The notes: generated by a model from the sequence alone, not told the origin. A stretch of DNA of 33,197 nt from Caldibacillus debilis DSM 16016 (GCF_000383875.1 NZ_KB912893.1:1-33197); one strand, 5' to 3'; shown: positions 17,678 through 31,432, counted from the stretch's first letter. Numbers and translations: made by a program.

Positions 17678-17704
17678 GTGGGAGGTCATTTCCGCTATTA
17701 CCAC
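17678..17704 (+). promoter_or_regulatory. Second putative L1-binding mRNA site before rplA
   Basis: GTGG at 17678-17681 pairs with CCAC at 17701-17704, and GG at 17684-17685 can pair with CC at 17692-17693. The strings GTGGGAGG and TACCACAT repeat those of the rplK site and resemble 23S rRNA. It starts directly after the terminator T run and ends five bases before the rplA ribosome site. Confidence 0.55.
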
Positions 17705-17722
17705 ATTTGAGGAGGATTACAA

Positions 17723-18418
17723 ATGGTGAAAAGAGGAAAAAAATATCAGGAAGCGCTCAAGCTGGTTGACCGTACCAAAGCTTACAACGCCACAGAAGCG
17801 ATCGAATTGGCGAAGAAGACGAATTACACCAAATTTGACGCCACGGTGGAAGCCGCCTTTCGTCTCGGGGTAGACCCGAAAAGGGCCGACCAGCAAGTCC
17901 GCGGCGCCGTCGTGCTGCCCAATGGGACCGGTAAAGTCCAACGGGTGCTCGTATTCGCCAAAGGGGAAAAGGCGAAGGAAGCCCAGGCTGCGGGTGCCGA
18001 CTACGTGGGCGACAACGAATATATCGAAAAAATTCAGGACGGCTGGTTTGATTTCGACGTGATTGTGGCCACCCCGGACATGATGGCCGAAGTCGGTAAA
18101 CTCGGCCGCATTTTGGGACCGAAAGGGTTAATGCCGAACCCGAAGACCGGCACCGTAACCTTCGACGTGGAACGGGCGGTGAAGGAGATTAAAGCGGGGA
18201 AAGTGGAATACCGGGTGGACAAAGCCGGAAACATTCATGTCCCCATCGGAAAGGTCTCTTTCGACACCGGCAAATTGGTGGAAAACCTGAAGGCCGTTTA
18301 TGAAGCGTTGATTAAAGCGAAACCGGCCGCCGCCAAAGGGACCTACATGAAAAACATCACGGTGAGCTCGACGATGGGCCCCGGCATCAAGGTCGACCCG
18401 CTTTCCCTTGAACAATAA
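17723..18418 (+). CDS. rplA: 50S ribosomal protein L1
   Basis: L1 forms the mobile L1 stalk that guides deacylated tRNA from the E site. In many bacteria it represses its own operon by binding mRNA. The 231-aa product is full length: an N- and C-terminal domain I split around domain II (about 70-160). [18 protein letters not shown] and [16 protein letters not shown] are the conserved RNA-contacting segments. GAGGAGG lies seven bases before ATG. The two L1-like mRNA sites just upstream fit autoregulation. Confidence 0.97.
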   Translation: MVKRGKKYQEALKLVDRTKAYNATEAIELAKKTNYTKFDATVEAAFRLGVDPKRADQQVRGAVVLPNGTGKVQRVLVFAKGEKAKEAQAAGADYVGDNEYIEKIQDGWFDFDVIVATPDMMAEVGKLGRILGPKGLMPNPKTGTVTFDVERAVKEIKAGKVEYRVDKAGNIHVPIGKVSFDTGKLVENLKAVYEALIKAKPAAAKGTYMKNITVSSTMGPGIKVDPLSLEQ

Positions 18419-18426
18419 GGAACGGT

Positions 18427-18455
18427 TTGACACGGTCTTTGCGCTGTGATATGAT
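18427..18455 (+). promoter_or_regulatory. SigA promoter of rplJ-rplL
   Basis: A perfect -35 TTGACA at 18427-18432 and TATGAT at 18450-18455 have a 17-bp spacer. It starts nine bases after the rplA stop and drives the long attenuated leader of rplJ. Confidence 0.9.
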
Positions 18456-18461
18456 TTGGAT

Positions 18462-18640
18462 GTCAATTGAATAACGGCGACATTTATACCGTAGACAGTA
18501 GGTGCTTTTCAAAGCTTAATATCCTACCGAGGTATAGGATGATCGAAAGCCTGTTTTGACATGCTTGAAATCATGCTTGAACACCTCCATGTCTACTGAC
18601 TTGGAGGTTTTCTTTTGCCGGTATAAATGTCCAGTTCACG
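18462..18640 (+). promoter_or_regulatory. L10 leader of rplJ-rplL
   Basis: This is a long structured leader in the position of the Firmicute L10 leader, where the L10-L12 complex binds mRNA to control rplJL. GTAGACA at 18491-18497 can pair with TGTCTAC at 18590-18596, which would break the terminator at 18583-18616. Bases 18479-18491 pair perfectly over 13 bp with 18619-18631, enclosing the whole leader. CATGCTTGAA occurs twice, 12 bp apart, near 18560-18581. L10 binding presumably releases the terminator; this is inference from the family. Confidence 0.8.
18583..18616 (+). terminator. Attenuator terminator of the rplJ leader
   Basis: ACCTCCA at 18583-18589 pairs with TGGAGGT at 18602-18608, and GTC at 18591-18593 with GAC at 18598-18600 above one mismatch, followed by TTTTCTTTT. 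Its loop side overlaps TGTCTAC, used in the alternative pairing. Confidence 0.85.
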
Positions 18641-18652
18641 GGAGGTGCAAAA

Positions 18653-19153
18653 ATGAGCAGCGCGATCGAACAGAAGAAACGGATCGTCGAAGAAATCACG
18701 GAAAAGTTGAAAAAGAGTCAGACGACGGTAATCGTCGATTACCGCGGGCTCAACGTGGCGGAAATTACCGAGCTGCGCAAACAGCTCCGGGAAGCCGGCG
18801 TCGAGTTCAAAGTGTATAAAAACACTTTGATGCGCAGAGCCGCAGAAAAGGCGGAACTGAGCGAACTGAACGAGTTTTTGACCGGGCCGAATGCCGTTGC
18901 GTTCAGCGAACATGATCCGGTCATGCCCGCCAAAATTTTAAACGATTTCGCGAAGAAAAACGAAAAGCTGGAGATTAAGGCCGGCGTCGTTGAAGGACGT
19001 CTCGTCTCCATCAGCGAAATCAAAGCTTTGGCGGAATTGCCGCCGAGGGAAGGGCTTCTTTCCATGCTGCTTAGCGTCCTGCAAGCCCCGATCCGCAATT
19101 TCGCCCTGGCCGTCAAAGCGGTTGCCGATCAAAAGGAAGGACAAAGCGCGTAA
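18653..19153 (+). CDS. rplJ: 50S ribosomal protein L10
   Basis: L10 anchors L7/L12 dimers to the ribosomal stalk base and, with them, regulates its own mRNA. The 166-aa product has the N-terminal rRNA-binding domain ([31 protein letters not shown]) and a C-terminal helix that binds L12 (about 130-166). GGAGGTG lies six bases before ATG. rplL follows 42 bp later, giving co-expression of the stalk proteins. Confidence 0.97.
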   Translation: MSSAIEQKKRIVEEITEKLKKSQTTVIVDYRGLNVAEITELRKQLREAGVEFKVYKNTLMRRAAEKAELSELNEFLTGPNAVAFSEHDPVMPAKILNDFAKKNEKLEIKAGVVEGRLVSISEIKALAELPPREGLLSMLLSVLQAPIRNFALAVKAVADQKEGQSA

Positions 19154-19195
19154 TCTTGCCATAATCTGAAAAAACAATAAAGGGAGGAAAATGGA

Positions 19196-19564
19196 ATGAC
19201 GAAAGAACAAATCATCGAAGCCATTAAAAACATGAGCGTTTTGGAATTAAACGATCTGGTAAAAGCCATTGAAGAAGAATTCGGCGTAACCGCCGCAGCT
19301 CCCGTGGCTGTTGTGGGTGGTGCCGCTCCCGCCGGCGAAGCGGCTGAAGAAAAGACCGAATTTGATGTCGTCTTGGCCGATGCCGGCGCCCAAAAAATTA
19401 AAGTTATTAAAGTGGTCCGCGAAATCACCGGCCTTGGTTTGAAAGAAGCGAAAGACCTCGTCGACAACACGCCGAAACCGGTCAAAGAAGGGGTCTCCAA
19501 AGAAGAAGCGGAAGAAATCAAAGCCAAGCTGGAAGAAGTCGGCGCAACCGTCGAAGTAAAATAA
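19196..19564 (+). CDS. rplL: 50S ribosomal protein L7/L12
   Basis: L7/L12 is the multi-copy stalk protein that recruits translation factors. The 122-aa product has an N-terminal dimer and L10-binding domain (1-35), an Ala/Val/Gly-rich hinge (about 36-52) and the C-terminal factor-binding domain ([35 protein letters not shown]). GGGAGG lies eight bases before ATG 19196. An earlier ATG at 19191 is out of frame and meets a stop at once. A strong terminator follows the stop. Confidence 0.97.
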   Translation: MTKEQIIEAIKNMSVLELNDLVKAIEEEFGVTAAAPVAVVGGAAPAGEAAEEKTEFDVVLADAGAQKIKVIKVVREITGLGLKEAKDLVDNTPKPVKEGVSKEEAEEIKAKLEEVGATVEVK

Positions 19565-19566
19565 TG

Positions 19567-19596
19567 AAAAAAGCCCGCATGTTTGCGGGCTTTTTT
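19567..19596 (+). terminator. Intrinsic terminator after rplL
   Basis: AAAAAAGCCCGC at 19567-19578 pairs perfectly over 12 bp with GCGGGCTTTTTT at 19585-19596 around a 6-nt loop. It begins two bases after the rplL stop and ends 24 bp before the methyltransferase start. Confidence 0.93.
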
Positions 19597-19620
19597 GCAA
19601 GGAAAGGGGAGAAGAGCGAC

Positions 19621-20223
19621 TTGACCGATCATTATTATTCGCCGGACCCCTCCGCCGAAAGCAGGCCGTCCCTTTGGCAGGACACGTTAAGGGGATTTTC
19701 CCTGACTTTCAAAACGGACCGGGGCGTTTTTTCCAAAAAAAGAGTGGATTTCGGCACGCGGCTCCTGATCGAATCCTTTTCGGCGGACGGTCCGTCCGGC
19801 CCCATCCTCGATTTGGGCTGCGGATACGGACCGATCGGGCTCGCCGTCGCCAAATCCTTTCCCGACCGGATTGTCCACATGGTCGACGTAAACCGGCGGG
19901 CATTGGAGCTGGCGGAAGAAAATGCGAACATCAACGGCTGCTCCAACGCGCTCGTTTATGAGAGCGACGGGTTTGCCGGCATATCGGAACGGTCCTTCGC
20001 TGCGATTTTGTCCAATCCCCCGATACGGGCGGGGAAAAAAGTGGTCTATCCGATGTTCGAGAAAAGTTTCGAACACCTCGCGGACGGAGGCCGGCTGTGG
20101 ATCGTCATTCAGAAAAAACAAGGGGCTCCTTCCGCCTTGAAAAAACTCGAAGAGATTTTTGCCGAAGTGGAAACCGTCCGCAGGGAGAAGGGTTATTACG
20201 TTTTTTGCGCAAAAAAAATTTGA
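19621..20223 (+). CDS. ybxB: RsmC-like class I methyltransferase (YbxB)
   Basis: The 200-aa protein matches the B. subtilis YbxB family, related to the 16S rRNA guanine-N2 methyltransferase RsmC; the exact target is not shown. Motif I ILDLGCGYGPIGLA binds S-adenosylmethionine, MVDVNRRALELA is the acidic loop, and ILSNPPIRAGK carries the NPP catalytic motif. DHYYS and FKTDRGVFSKKRVDFGTRLL are typical of the N-terminal half. I chose TTG 19621, placing GGAAAGGGGA upstream and DHYYS at the N-terminus. ATG 19564 is in frame, but that extension would be encoded by the rplL terminator. With no clear promoter of its own, expression may rely on readthrough. Confidence 0.92.
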   Translation: MTDHYYSPDPSAESRPSLWQDTLRGFSLTFKTDRGVFSKKRVDFGTRLLIESFSADGPSGPILDLGCGYGPIGLAVAKSFPDRIVHMVDVNRRALELAEENANINGCSNALVYESDGFAGISERSFAAILSNPPIRAGKKVVYPMFEKSFEHLADGGRLWIVIQKKQGAPSALKKLEEIFAEVETVRREKGYYVFCAKKI

Positions 20224-20251
20224 CTCGGTTTCACGCATATGTTAATATAAT
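20220..20251 (+). promoter_or_regulatory. SigA promoter upstream of rpoB
   Basis: TTGACT at 20220-20225 overlaps the ybxB stop. TAATAT at 20243-20248 gives a 17-bp spacer, and a perfect TATAAT at 20246-20251 gives 20 bp. The resulting leader to rpoB is about 240 nt and contains a terminator. Confidence 0.65.
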
Positions 20252-20357
20252 AAAATGCCAATAAGTGTATAGGGGCTTTGTCTGTCCGCATGTGCAAGAA
20301 TATCCCATTCAAAAAATGGAAAATATAGAATAAATAACAAATCATACGGCTGATTGC

Positions 20358-20385
20358 GGTTTTCTCGGGAAACCCTTTTTTCTTT
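20358..20385 (+). terminator. Terminator/attenuator in the rpoB leader
   Basis: GGTTTTC at 20358-20364 pairs with GGAAACC at 20368-20374 (one G-U) around TCG, followed by C, T6, C, T4. It lies about 110 nt after the predicted transcript start and 112 nt before rpoB, so it would control readthrough. Confidence 0.65.
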
Positions 20386-20410
20386 TATATATAATTAAGT
20401 TTTGTCTTTG

Positions 20411-20494
20411 GGGGTGAATCATTTCTTTTTATATAGATTATAGCAGAAAAATTCGGTTTCATGTATTCCAAATTGCTTTTTTGAGGGGTGAATC
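20411..20494 (+). repeat. Duplicated GGGGTGAATC initiation-like element
   Basis: The 10-mer GGGGTGAATC occurs at 20411-20420 and again at 20485-20494, where it is the rpoB ribosome site. The first copy could serve GTG 20414 for a 9-codon frame ending at 20443, or nothing. Whether it is translated cannot be judged from sequence. Confidence 0.45.
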
Positions 20495-20496
20495 TT

Positions 20497-23400
20497 TTGA
20501 CAGGCCATCTGGTTCAATACGGAAAGTACCGTACGCGGAAGAGCTTTGCAAGGATTCGGGAAGTTTTGGAATTGCCGAATTTAATCGAAATCCAAACCTC
20601 TTCCTACAAGTGGTTTCTTGAAGAGGGTTTGCGGGAAATGTTCCGGGACATTTCCCCCATTGAAGATTTTACCGGCAATTTGTCCTTGGAATTTGTCGAC
20701 TACAGCCTAGGCGAGCCGAAGTATACCGTCGAAGAGGCCAAAGAACGCGACGTTACGTATGCCGCGCCTTTGCGTGTGAAGGTGCGCTTGATCAATAAAG
20801 TGACGGGGGAAGTCAAAGACCAGGAAGTGTTCATGGGCGATTTTCCGCTCATGACCGAAACGGGAACGTTCATCATCAACGGCGCCGAGCGGGTCATCGT
20901 TTCCCAATTGGTTCGTTCGCCGAGCGTTTACTACAATGACAAAGTGGACAAAAACGGGAAAAAAGGTTTCACCGCCACGGTGATCCCGAACCGGGGAGCC
21001 TGGCTTGAATATGAGACCGATTCGAAGGATATCGTCTATGTCCGCATCGACCGTACCCGCAAACTGCCGGTTACCGTATTATTGCGGGCGCTCGGTTTCG
21101 GTTCCGACCAGGAAATCATCGACATTCTCGGCGACAATGAGTACTTGCAAAATACCTTGGAAAAGGACAATACGAACAGCACGGAAAAAGCGTTGATCGA
21201 AATCTATGAACGGCTGCGTCCGGGGGAACCGCCGACTCCGGAAAACGCGAAAAATCTGCTCATTTCCCGGTTTTTCGATCCGAAACGGTACGATTTGGCC
21301 AATGTCGGCCGTTACAAAATCAACAAGAAGCTACATATTAAAGAACGGCTGTTCGGCCAAACATTGGCTGAAACCCTCGTGGATCCCGAAACGGGGGAAA
21401 TCATTGCCGAAACGGGCACCGTATTGGATCGGCGCACCCTCGACCGCATCTTGCCCTATCTGGAAAAGGGAATCGGCGTGAAAAAATTGCAGCCGAACGG
21501 CGGCGTGCTGGATGAGGAAGTTTTAATCCAGTCTATTAAAATATTTGCCCCTTCGGAAAACGGACAGAAGGTCATCAACGTCATCAGCAACGTTGTCGAT
21601 GACTCGGTAAAGCATATTACCCCGAGCGATATTATCGCATCGATCAGCTATTTCTTCAACCTGCTTTACAACGTGGGAAGAACGGATGATATCGACCATT
21701 TGGGGAACCGGCGCCTCCGTTCGGTGGGCGAACTGCTGCAAAACCAGTTCCGCATCGGCCTGTCGAGAATGGAACGCGTTGTAAAGGAACGGATGTCCAT
21801 CCAGGACACGAATACGATCACGCCGCAGCAATTGATTAACATTCGTCCGGTGATTGCGGCGATCAAAGAATTTTTCGGAAGTTCCCAGCTCTCCCAATTC
21901 ATGGACCAGACCAACCCGCTCGCCGAATTGACCCATAAACGGAGACTTTCCGCATTGGGGCCTGGCGGATTGACGCGGGAAAGGGCCGGGATGGAAGTCC
22001 GCGACGTCCACTATTCCCACTACGGAAGAATGTGCCCGATTGAAACCCCGGAAGGTCCGAATATCGGGCTGATCAACTCCCTGTCCACCTACGCGCGGGT
22101 GAACCGTTTCGGGTTCATTGAGACCCCGTACCGGAAAGTCGATCCGGAAACCGGCCGGGTCACGGATGAAATTCATTATATGACCGCCGATGAAGAAGAT
22201 AACTATGTGATCGCCCAGGCGAACGCCCGGCTGAACGAGGACGGAAGCTTTGCCGACAAGGAAGTCTTCGCCCGTTTCCGCGGGGAAAACTTGGTCGTGC
22301 CCGTCGACCGGGTGGATTACATGGACGTTTCGCCGAAACAGGTCGTATCCGTCGCCACTTCCTGTATCCCGTTCCTGGAAAACGACGACTCCAACCGGGC
22401 CCTGATGGGTGCCAACATGCAAAGACAAGCCGTTCCCCTTTTGGTTCCGGAAGCGCCCATCGTCGGCACCGGCATGGAATACGTAGCCGCACGTGACTCG
22501 GGAGCGGCGGTCATCTGCAAGCACGACGGCATCGTCGTTCATGTGGAAGCGCGGGAAATCCGGGTGCGCCGGATTGAAATCGTCGACGGAAAAGAAGTGG
22601 AAGGGGATATCGACCGCTACAAACTGCAAAAATTTGTCCGGTCCAACAACGGGATGTGCTTCAACCAAATCCCGATCGTGAAAGTCGGCGAACGGGTATC
22701 GAAGGGCGATATTTTGGCCGACGGGCCCTCCATGGAAAAGGGGGAACTCGCCCTTGGCCGGAACGTGCTGGTCGCCTTTATGACCTGGGAAGGATACAAC
22801 TATGAAGACGCGATCATCATGAGCGAAAGGCTCGTTAAAGAAGACGTCTACACCTCCATTCATATTGAAGAATATGAACTGGAGGCCCGCGACACGAAAC
22901 TCGGTCCCGAAGAGATTACCCGGGACATCCCGAACGTCGGGGAAGATGCCCTCCGCAATTTGGATGAACGGGGCATCGTCCGCATCGGGGCCGAGGTGAA
23001 AGACGGCGATATTTTGGTCGGAAAAGTGACGCCGAAGGGAATGACGGAACTGACCGCGGAAGAACGGCTCCTCCACGCGATTTTCGGGGAAAAGGCGAGG
23101 GAAGTCCGCGACACGTCGTTGCGGGTTCCCCACGGAGGTGGAGGAATCGTCCTCGACGTGAAAGTCTTCAACCGGGAAGACGGGGATGAAATGCCGCCGG
23201 GCGTCAACCAGCTGGTCAGGGTGTACATCGTCCAAAAACGGAAGATTTCCGCGGGGGACAAAATGGCGGGGCGCCACGGGAATAAAGGGGTTATTTCGCG
23301 GATTTTGCCCGTGGAAGACATGCCCTTCCTGCCGGATGGCACGCCCATCGACATCATGTTGAATCCCCTCGGTGTCCCGTCCCGGATGAACATCGGCCAA

Positions 23401-24066
23401 GTTTTGGAACTCCATCTCGGAATGGCCGCCAAAAAACTCGGCATGTATGTCGCGACTCCCGTCTTTGACGGGGCGACGGAGGACGATGTTTGGTCGATGA
23501 TTGAAGAAGCGGGGATGGCCAAGGACGGAAAGACCATCCTCTACGATGGCCGGACGGGAGAACCCTTTGACAACCGCGTGTCCGTGGGCGTGATGTACAT
23601 GATCAAGCTGGCGCACATGGTCGACGACAAATTGCATGCCCGCTCCACCGGACCGTATTCCCTGGTCACCCAGCAACCGCTGGGCGGGAAAGCCCAATTC
23701 GGCGGGCAGCGGTTCGGCGAGATGGAAGTGTGGGCGTTGGAAGCCTACGGCGCGGCTTATACCCTCCAAGAAATTTTGACCGTCAAATCCGACGATATCG
23801 TCGGGCGCGTCAAAACCTATGAAGCGATTGTAAAAGGAGAAAACGTCCCTGAACCGGGTGTTCCGGAGTCCTTTAAGGTGTTGATCAAAGAACTGCAAAG
23901 TCTGGGTCTGGACGTGAAAATCCTCTCCAGCAACGACAAGGAAATCGAAATGAAGGAATTTGAAGATGATGACGATTTCCAACAAACGGACACGTTCCCG
24001 ATCCAGTCGGAACAGGCGAAACAGGAAAATGCCGGCGGTGAAAAAGTCGGCGCCGCCGATAAGTAA
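20497..24066 (+). CDS. rpoB: DNA-directed RNA polymerase subunit beta
   Basis: The beta subunit of RNA polymerase forms one jaw of the active-site cleft. The 1189-aa product matches B. subtilis RpoB throughout. The rifampicin pocket (about 460-490) is wild type: Q467, D470, H480 and S485 equal E. coli Q513, D516, H526 and S531, so no rifampicin resistance is predicted. [15 protein letters not shown] carries active-site lysines, and the C-terminal part ([21 protein letters not shown]) contacts beta-prime. The tail ends in an acidic, poorly conserved stretch. TTG 20497 was chosen because GAGGGGTG lies upstream and the protein then starts with the family's TG-LVQYG. GTG 20488 in frame overlaps that site. 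rpoC follows after 95 bp. Confidence 0.98.
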   Translation: MTGHLVQYGKYRTRKSFARIREVLELPNLIEIQTSSYKWFLEEGLREMFRDISPIEDFTGNLSLEFVDYSLGEPKYTVEEAKERDVTYAAPLRVKVRLINKVTGEVKDQEVFMGDFPLMTETGTFIINGAERVIVSQLVRSPSVYYNDKVDKNGKKGFTATVIPNRGAWLEYETDSKDIVYVRIDRTRKLPVTVLLRALGFGSDQEIIDILGDNEYLQNTLEKDNTNSTEKALIEIYERLRPGEPPTPENAKNLLISRFFDPKRYDLANVGRYKINKKLHIKERLFGQTLAETLVDPETGEIIAETGTVLDRRTLDRILPYLEKGIGVKKLQPNGGVLDEEVLIQSIKIFAPSENGQKVINVISNVVDDSVKHITPSDIIASISYFFNLLYNVGRTDDIDHLGNRRLRSVGELLQNQFRIGLSRMERVVKERMSIQDTNTITPQQLINIRPVIAAIKEFFGSSQLSQFMDQTNPLAELTHKRRLSALGPGGLTRERAGMEVRDVHYSHYGRMCPIETPEGPNIGLINSLSTYARVNRFGFIETPYRKVDPETGRVTDEIHYMTADEEDNYVIAQANARLNEDGSFADKEVFARFRGENLVVPVDRVDYMDVSPKQVVSVATSCIPFLENDDSNRALMGANMQRQAVPLLVPEAPIVGTGMEYVAARDSGAAVICKHDGIVVHVEAREIRVRRIEIVDGKEVEGDIDRYKLQKFVRSNNGMCFNQIPIVKVGERVSKGDILADGPSMEKGELALGRNVLVAFMTWEGYNYEDAIIMSERLVKEDVYTSIHIEEYELEARDTKLGPEEITRDIPNVGEDALRNLDERGIVRIGAEVKDGDILVGKVTPKGMTELTAEERLLHAIFGEKAREVRDTSLRVPHGGGGIVLDVKVFNREDGDEMPPGVNQLVRVYIVQKRKISAGDKMAGRHGNKGVISRILPVEDMPFLPDGTPIDIMLNPLGVPSRMNIGQVLELHLGMAAKKLGMYVATPVFDGATEDDVWSMIEEAGMAKDGKTILYDGRTGEPFDNRVSVGVMYMIKLAHMVDDKLHARSTGPYSLVTQQPLGGKAQFGGQRFGEMEVWALEAYGAAYTLQEILTVKSDDIVGRVKTYEAIVKGENVPEPGVPESFKVLIKELQSLGLDVKILSSNDKEIEMKEFEDDDDFQQTDTFPIQSEQAKQENAGGEKVGAADK

Positions 24067-24161
24067 CGGCCGGCCGCCGACCCCTTTCCGACGACTGGAA
24101 GATCTCCGGCCAAATGCCCCTCAAATGCTGGAAAATCTAGATGAAATGGGAGGTAATCTCC

Positions 24162-27764
<3,603 letters not shown>

Positions 27765-27773
27765 CTTTTCCAA

Positions 27774-27795
27774 GCCGGCGGCGCCAGCCGCCGGC
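27774..27795 (+). other. G+C-rich hairpin after rpoC
   Basis: GCCGGCGGC at 27774-27782 pairs perfectly over 9 bp with GCCGCCGGC at 27787-27795 around GCCA. No T run follows directly, so termination would be inefficient or factor-dependent. It may instead define the rpoBC mRNA 3' end. Confidence 0.6.
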
Positions 27796-27821
27796 CGCCT
27801 CTTGATGTTTTATGAAAAATA

Positions 27822-27850
27822 TTGACAATTAAATACGAAGGTGATACTAT
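27822..27850 (+). promoter_or_regulatory. SigA promoter of rplGB and the str operon
   Basis: A perfect -35 TTGACA at 27822-27827 and TACTAT at 27845-27850 are 17 bp apart. It lies 27 bp after the G+C-rich hairpin and about 45 bp before rplGB, and probably serves rplGB-rpsL-rpsG-fusA. Confidence 0.88.
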
Positions 27851-27894
27851 AGCAAAGGTGCTCCTAACAACCTGTTGTTTTGGAGGATATCCTC

Positions 27895-28143
27895 ATGTCT
27901 TATGAAAAAATCAAACAGGCGAAAAAAGTGGTCGTTGGCATGAAGCAAACGATCAAGGCGTTGAATTCCGGGACCGCAACCGAGGTGATCGTCGCCGCCG
28001 ATGCGGACAGCCAGATTTTGACGAAGGTGAAGGAGCTGGCCGCGGAAAAGGGCGTTCCGCTGACGGAAGTCGGGTCCATGAAGGAGCTGGGCAAGGCGGC
28101 CGGAATCGACGTAGGAGCAGCGACTGTAGCTATTATTGAATGA
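27895..28143 (+). CDS. rplGB: L7Ae-family kink-turn RNA-binding protein (YbxF)
   Basis: The 82-aa protein belongs to the L7Ae/L30e family that binds kink-turn RNA. B. subtilis YbxF has the same length and position, before rpsL. GMKQTIKALNSGTATEVIVAADAD and the later KELGKAAGIDVGAATVAI include the RNA-contacting loop. Its role in the cell is not settled, and it is probably not an obligate ribosomal protein. ATG 27895 has TGGAGGA eight bases upstream. The frame is open to 27880, but that start would precede the ribosome site. Confidence 0.93.
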   Translation: MSYEKIKQAKKVVVGMKQTIKALNSGTATEVIVAADADSQILTKVKELAAEKGVPLTEVGSMKELGKAAGIDVGAATVAIIE

Positions 28144-28145
28144 TG

Positions 28146-28168
28146 GTTGCCGGGAAAGGTGCGGCAAC
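28146..28168 (+). other. Hairpin between rplGB and rpsL
   Basis: GTTGCCG at 28146-28152 pairs perfectly with CGGCAAC at 28162-28168 around a 9-nt loop. A T6 run starts nine bases later, too far for a standard terminator. It may act as a weak attenuator in the rpsL leader. Confidence 0.45.
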
Positions 28169-28244
28169 GGCGCTAATTTTTTGTCCAAAAATGAACCGCC
28201 TGGCTATGTGGGCTTAAACTTTTCTTGAAGGGAGGACGATTTGA

Positions 28245-28667
28245 ATGCCTACAATGAACCAATTGGTGCGCAAACCGCGCAAAAAAGTGAAGGAAAAATC
28301 AAAATCCCCTGCGCTGAATAAGGGATGGAACAGCTTCAAAAAGGTGCTGACGAACGTACCGTCTCCGCAAAAACGCGGCGTATGCACCCGTGTCGGGACG
28401 ATGACGCCGAAAAAACCGAACTCTGCGCTGCGGAAATACGCCCGTGTTCGTTTGTCCAACGGGATTGAAGTGACCGCGTACATTCCCGGAATCGGTCATA
28501 ACTTGCAAGAGCACAGCGTCGTTTTAATCCGCGGCGGCCGGGTTAAAGACTTGCCGGGTGTCCGCTATCACATCATCCGCGGTGCGCTGGATACGGCCGG
28601 CGTCGAAAACCGCAGACAAGGCCGTTCCAAATACGGAGCGAAAAAACCGAAAGAGAAAAAATCATAA
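28245..28667 (+). CDS. rpsL: 30S ribosomal protein S12
   Basis: S12 sits at the decoding centre and controls accuracy. The 140-aa product has the conserved [19 protein letters not shown] and [13 protein letters not shown]. The lysines linked to streptomycin resistance when mutated (E. coli K42 and K87) are unchanged here, the second being K101. D102 corresponds to the aspartate that is methylthiolated in other bacteria. The N-terminal 25 residues are lysine-rich and vary between species. GGGAGGA lies about nine bases before ATG. rpsG follows after 101 bp. Confidence 0.97.
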   Translation: MPTMNQLVRKPRKKVKEKSKSPALNKGWNSFKKVLTNVPSPQKRGVCTRVGTMTPKKPNSALRKYARVRLSNGIEVTAYIPGIGHNLQEHSVVLIRGGRVKDLPGVRYHIIRGALDTAGVENRRQGRSKYGAKKPKEKKS

Positions 28668-28672
28668 AATGA

Positions 28673-29239
<567 letters not shown>

Positions 29240-29311
29240 TGGCCTTGCGCCGAATCATTTGGCGGACGCCGCTTAACGCAGATCGATTTTCAGTAGGAAG
29301 GAGAAAGAGGG

Positions 29312-31390
29312 ATGCCAAGAGAGTTCTCCTTAGAAAAAACAAGAAATATCGGGATCATGGCACATATTGATGCCGGTAAAACGACGACCACGGAACGGAT
29401 CCTGTTTTACACCGGAAAAATCCATAAAATCGGTGAAACCCACGAAGGCTCCGCCCAAATGGACTGGATGGAACAAGAGCAGGAACGCGGGATTACGATC
29501 ACGTCCGCCGCGACTACGGCTCAGTGGAAGGGGCATCGGATCAACATCATCGATACCCCGGGCCACGTCGACTTCACCGTGGAAGTTGAACGGTCGTTGC
29601 GCGTTTTGGACGGGGCGATCACGGTGCTCGACGCCCAATCCGGCGTTGAACCCCAAACGGAAACCGTCTGGCGTCAGGCGACCAACTACGGGGTGCCCCG
29701 GATCGTATTTGTCAATAAAATGGATAAAATCGGCGCCGATTTCCTTTATTCCGTAAAAACGCTGCATGACCGTCTCGATGCCAACGCCCATCCGATCCAA
29801 TTGCCGATCGGTGCGGAAGACCAATTCAAGGGCATCATCGACCTGGTGGAAATGAGGGCCCACTTCTACAAAGACGAGCTCGGAACGGTTGACGAAGTGA
29901 CCGACGTTCCCGATGAATATAAAGAGATGGCGGAAGAATACCGCAATAAGCTCATCGAGGCCGTTGCCGAATTCGATGACGAGCTGATGATGAAGTACTT
30001 GGAAGGGGAAGAAATCTCCGTCGAAGAATTGAAAGCCGCCATCCGGAAAGGGACGGTATCGGTTCAATTCTACCCGGTGTTGTGCGGATCGGCATTCAAA
30101 AACAAAGGGATTCAGCTGATGCTTGATGCGGTCATCGATTATTTGCCCGCCCCGGTCGACATTCCGGACATTAAAGGGGTGGATCCGCAAACGGATTCGG
30201 AAACGACCCGTCCGTCCAGCGATGACGCTCCCTTTGCGGCGCTGGCCTTCAAGGTGATGTCCGACCCGTACGTCGGAAAACTCACCTTCTTCCGGGTCTA
30301 TTCGGGCGTTCTGTCTTCCGGTTCCTATGTATTAAACTCGACGAAAGGGAAACGGGAACGGATCGGGCGGCTGTTGCAAATGCACGCCAACCACCGTTCG
30401 GAAATCTCGGAAGTATATGCCGGCGATATCGCCGCTGCCGTCGGGTTAAAAGATACGACCACGGGGGATACTTTGTGTGATGAAAAGAATCCGGTCATCC
30501 TCGAATCCATGGAATTCCCGGAACCGGTAATCCACGTGGCCATCGAGCCGAAGACGAAGGCGGATCAGGACAAAATGGCGGCGGCCCTGCAAAAGCTGCA
30601 AGAAGAGGATCCGACGTTCCGCGCCCACACCGATCCGGAAACGGGCCAAACGATCATCGCGGGTATGGGTGAGCTCCACCTTGACATCATTGTCGACCGG
30701 ATGCGCCGCGAATTTAAGGTGGAAGCCAACGTCGGTCAGCCGCAGGTGGCTTACCGGGAAACCTTCCGTTCTTCCGCCCAGGTGGAAGGAAAATTCATCC
30801 GCCAATCCGGCGGACGCGGCCAATACGGGCATGTCTGGATCGAATTCTCGCCCAATGAAAGGGGCAAAGGATTCGAATTCGAAAATGCCATCGTCGGCGG
30901 CGTCGTTCCGAAAGAATATATTCCCGCCGTCCAGGCCGGCCTCGAAGACGCGATGCAAAACGGCGTTCTCGCCGGATATCCGGTTATCGACATTAAGGCG
31001 AAACTGTTTGACGGTTCCTACCACGATGTGGACTCCAGTGAAATGGCCTTTAAGATCGCCGCATCCATCGCGTTGAAAAACGCCGCGAAGGTCTGCGATC
31101 CGGTATTGCTGGAGCCGATCATGAAGGTGGAGGTCGTCATTCCGGAAGAGTACTTGGGCGATATCATGGGCGACATCACGTCCCGCCGCGGCAAAGTCGA
31201 AGGAATGGAAGCCCGCGGTAACGCTCAGGTTGTCCGGGCGATGGTTCCGCTGGCGGAAATGTTCGGCTACGCCACGGCGCTGCGCTCCAATACCCAAGGC
31301 CGCGGAACGTTCACGATGGTGTTTGACCACTACGAAGAAGTTCCGAAAAACATCGCCGAGGAAATCATCAAAAAAAATCAGGGTGAATAA
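29312..31390 (+). CDS. fusA: Elongation factor G
   Basis: EF-G is the GTPase that drives ribosomal translocation and, with RRF, recycling. The 692-aa product is full length. The G domain has AHIDAGKTT at 17-25, switch regions around [16 protein letters not shown] at 81-85 and NKMD at 135-138. Domains II to V follow, including [21 protein letters not shown]-type domain IV sequence near 485-505. Nothing marks it as the paralogous type 2 EF-G or a resistance protein. The ribosome site GGAAGGAGA lies upstream of ATG 29312. tuf is separately transcribed downstream. Confidence 0.98.
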   Translation: MPREFSLEKTRNIGIMAHIDAGKTTTTERILFYTGKIHKIGETHEGSAQMDWMEQEQERGITITSAATTAQWKGHRINIIDTPGHVDFTVEVERSLRVLDGAITVLDAQSGVEPQTETVWRQATNYGVPRIVFVNKMDKIGADFLYSVKTLHDRLDANAHPIQLPIGAEDQFKGIIDLVEMRAHFYKDELGTVDEVTDVPDEYKEMAEEYRNKLIEAVAEFDDELMMKYLEGEEISVEELKAAIRKGTVSVQFYPVLCGSAFKNKGIQLMLDAVIDYLPAPVDIPDIKGVDPQTDSETTRPSSDDAPFAALAFKVMSDPYVGKLTFFRVYSGVLSSGSYVLNSTKGKRERIGRLLQMHANHRSEISEVYAGDIAAAVGLKDTTTGDTLCDEKNPVILESMEFPEPVIHVAIEPKTKADQDKMAAALQKLQEEDPTFRAHTDPETGQTIIAGMGELHLDIIVDRMRREFKVEANVGQPQVAYRETFRSSAQVEGKFIRQSGGRGQYGHVWIEFSPNERGKGFEFENAIVGGVVPKEYIPAVQAGLEDAMQNGVLAGYPVIDIKAKLFDGSYHDVDSSEMAFKIAASIALKNAAKVCDPVLLEPIMKVEVVIPEEYLGDIMGDITSRRGKVEGMEARGNAQVVRAMVPLAEMFGYATALRSNTQGRGTFTMVFDHYEEVPKNIAEEIIKKNQGE

Positions 31391-31419
31391 TTGATTTTGC
31401 CTATTCAATAGAGTATAAC
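31391..31419 (+). promoter_or_regulatory. SigA promoter of tuf
   Basis: TTGATT at 31391-31396 begins one base after the fusA stop. TATAAC at 31414-31419 gives a 17-bp spacer. The leader of about 100 nt carries a long hairpin. Confidence 0.82.
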
Positions 31420-31432
31420 TACTAGTGTAAGC

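Noticed and set aside
19564-19620. ATG start of ybxB overlapping the rplL stop
   Set aside because: The added residues would be encoded by the rplL terminator hairpin. Homology begins after TTG 19621.
21860-21960. Possible rifampicin-resistance substitutions in RpoB
   Set aside because: The pocket residues Q467, D470, H480 and S485 are the usual sensitive-type residues.
21523-23985. 820-aa open frame on the minus strand opposite rpoB
   Set aside because: It is a frame shadow of the G+C-rich rpoB coding sequence. The translation has no recognisable family and no ribosome site or promoter, and rpoB on the plus strand is certain.
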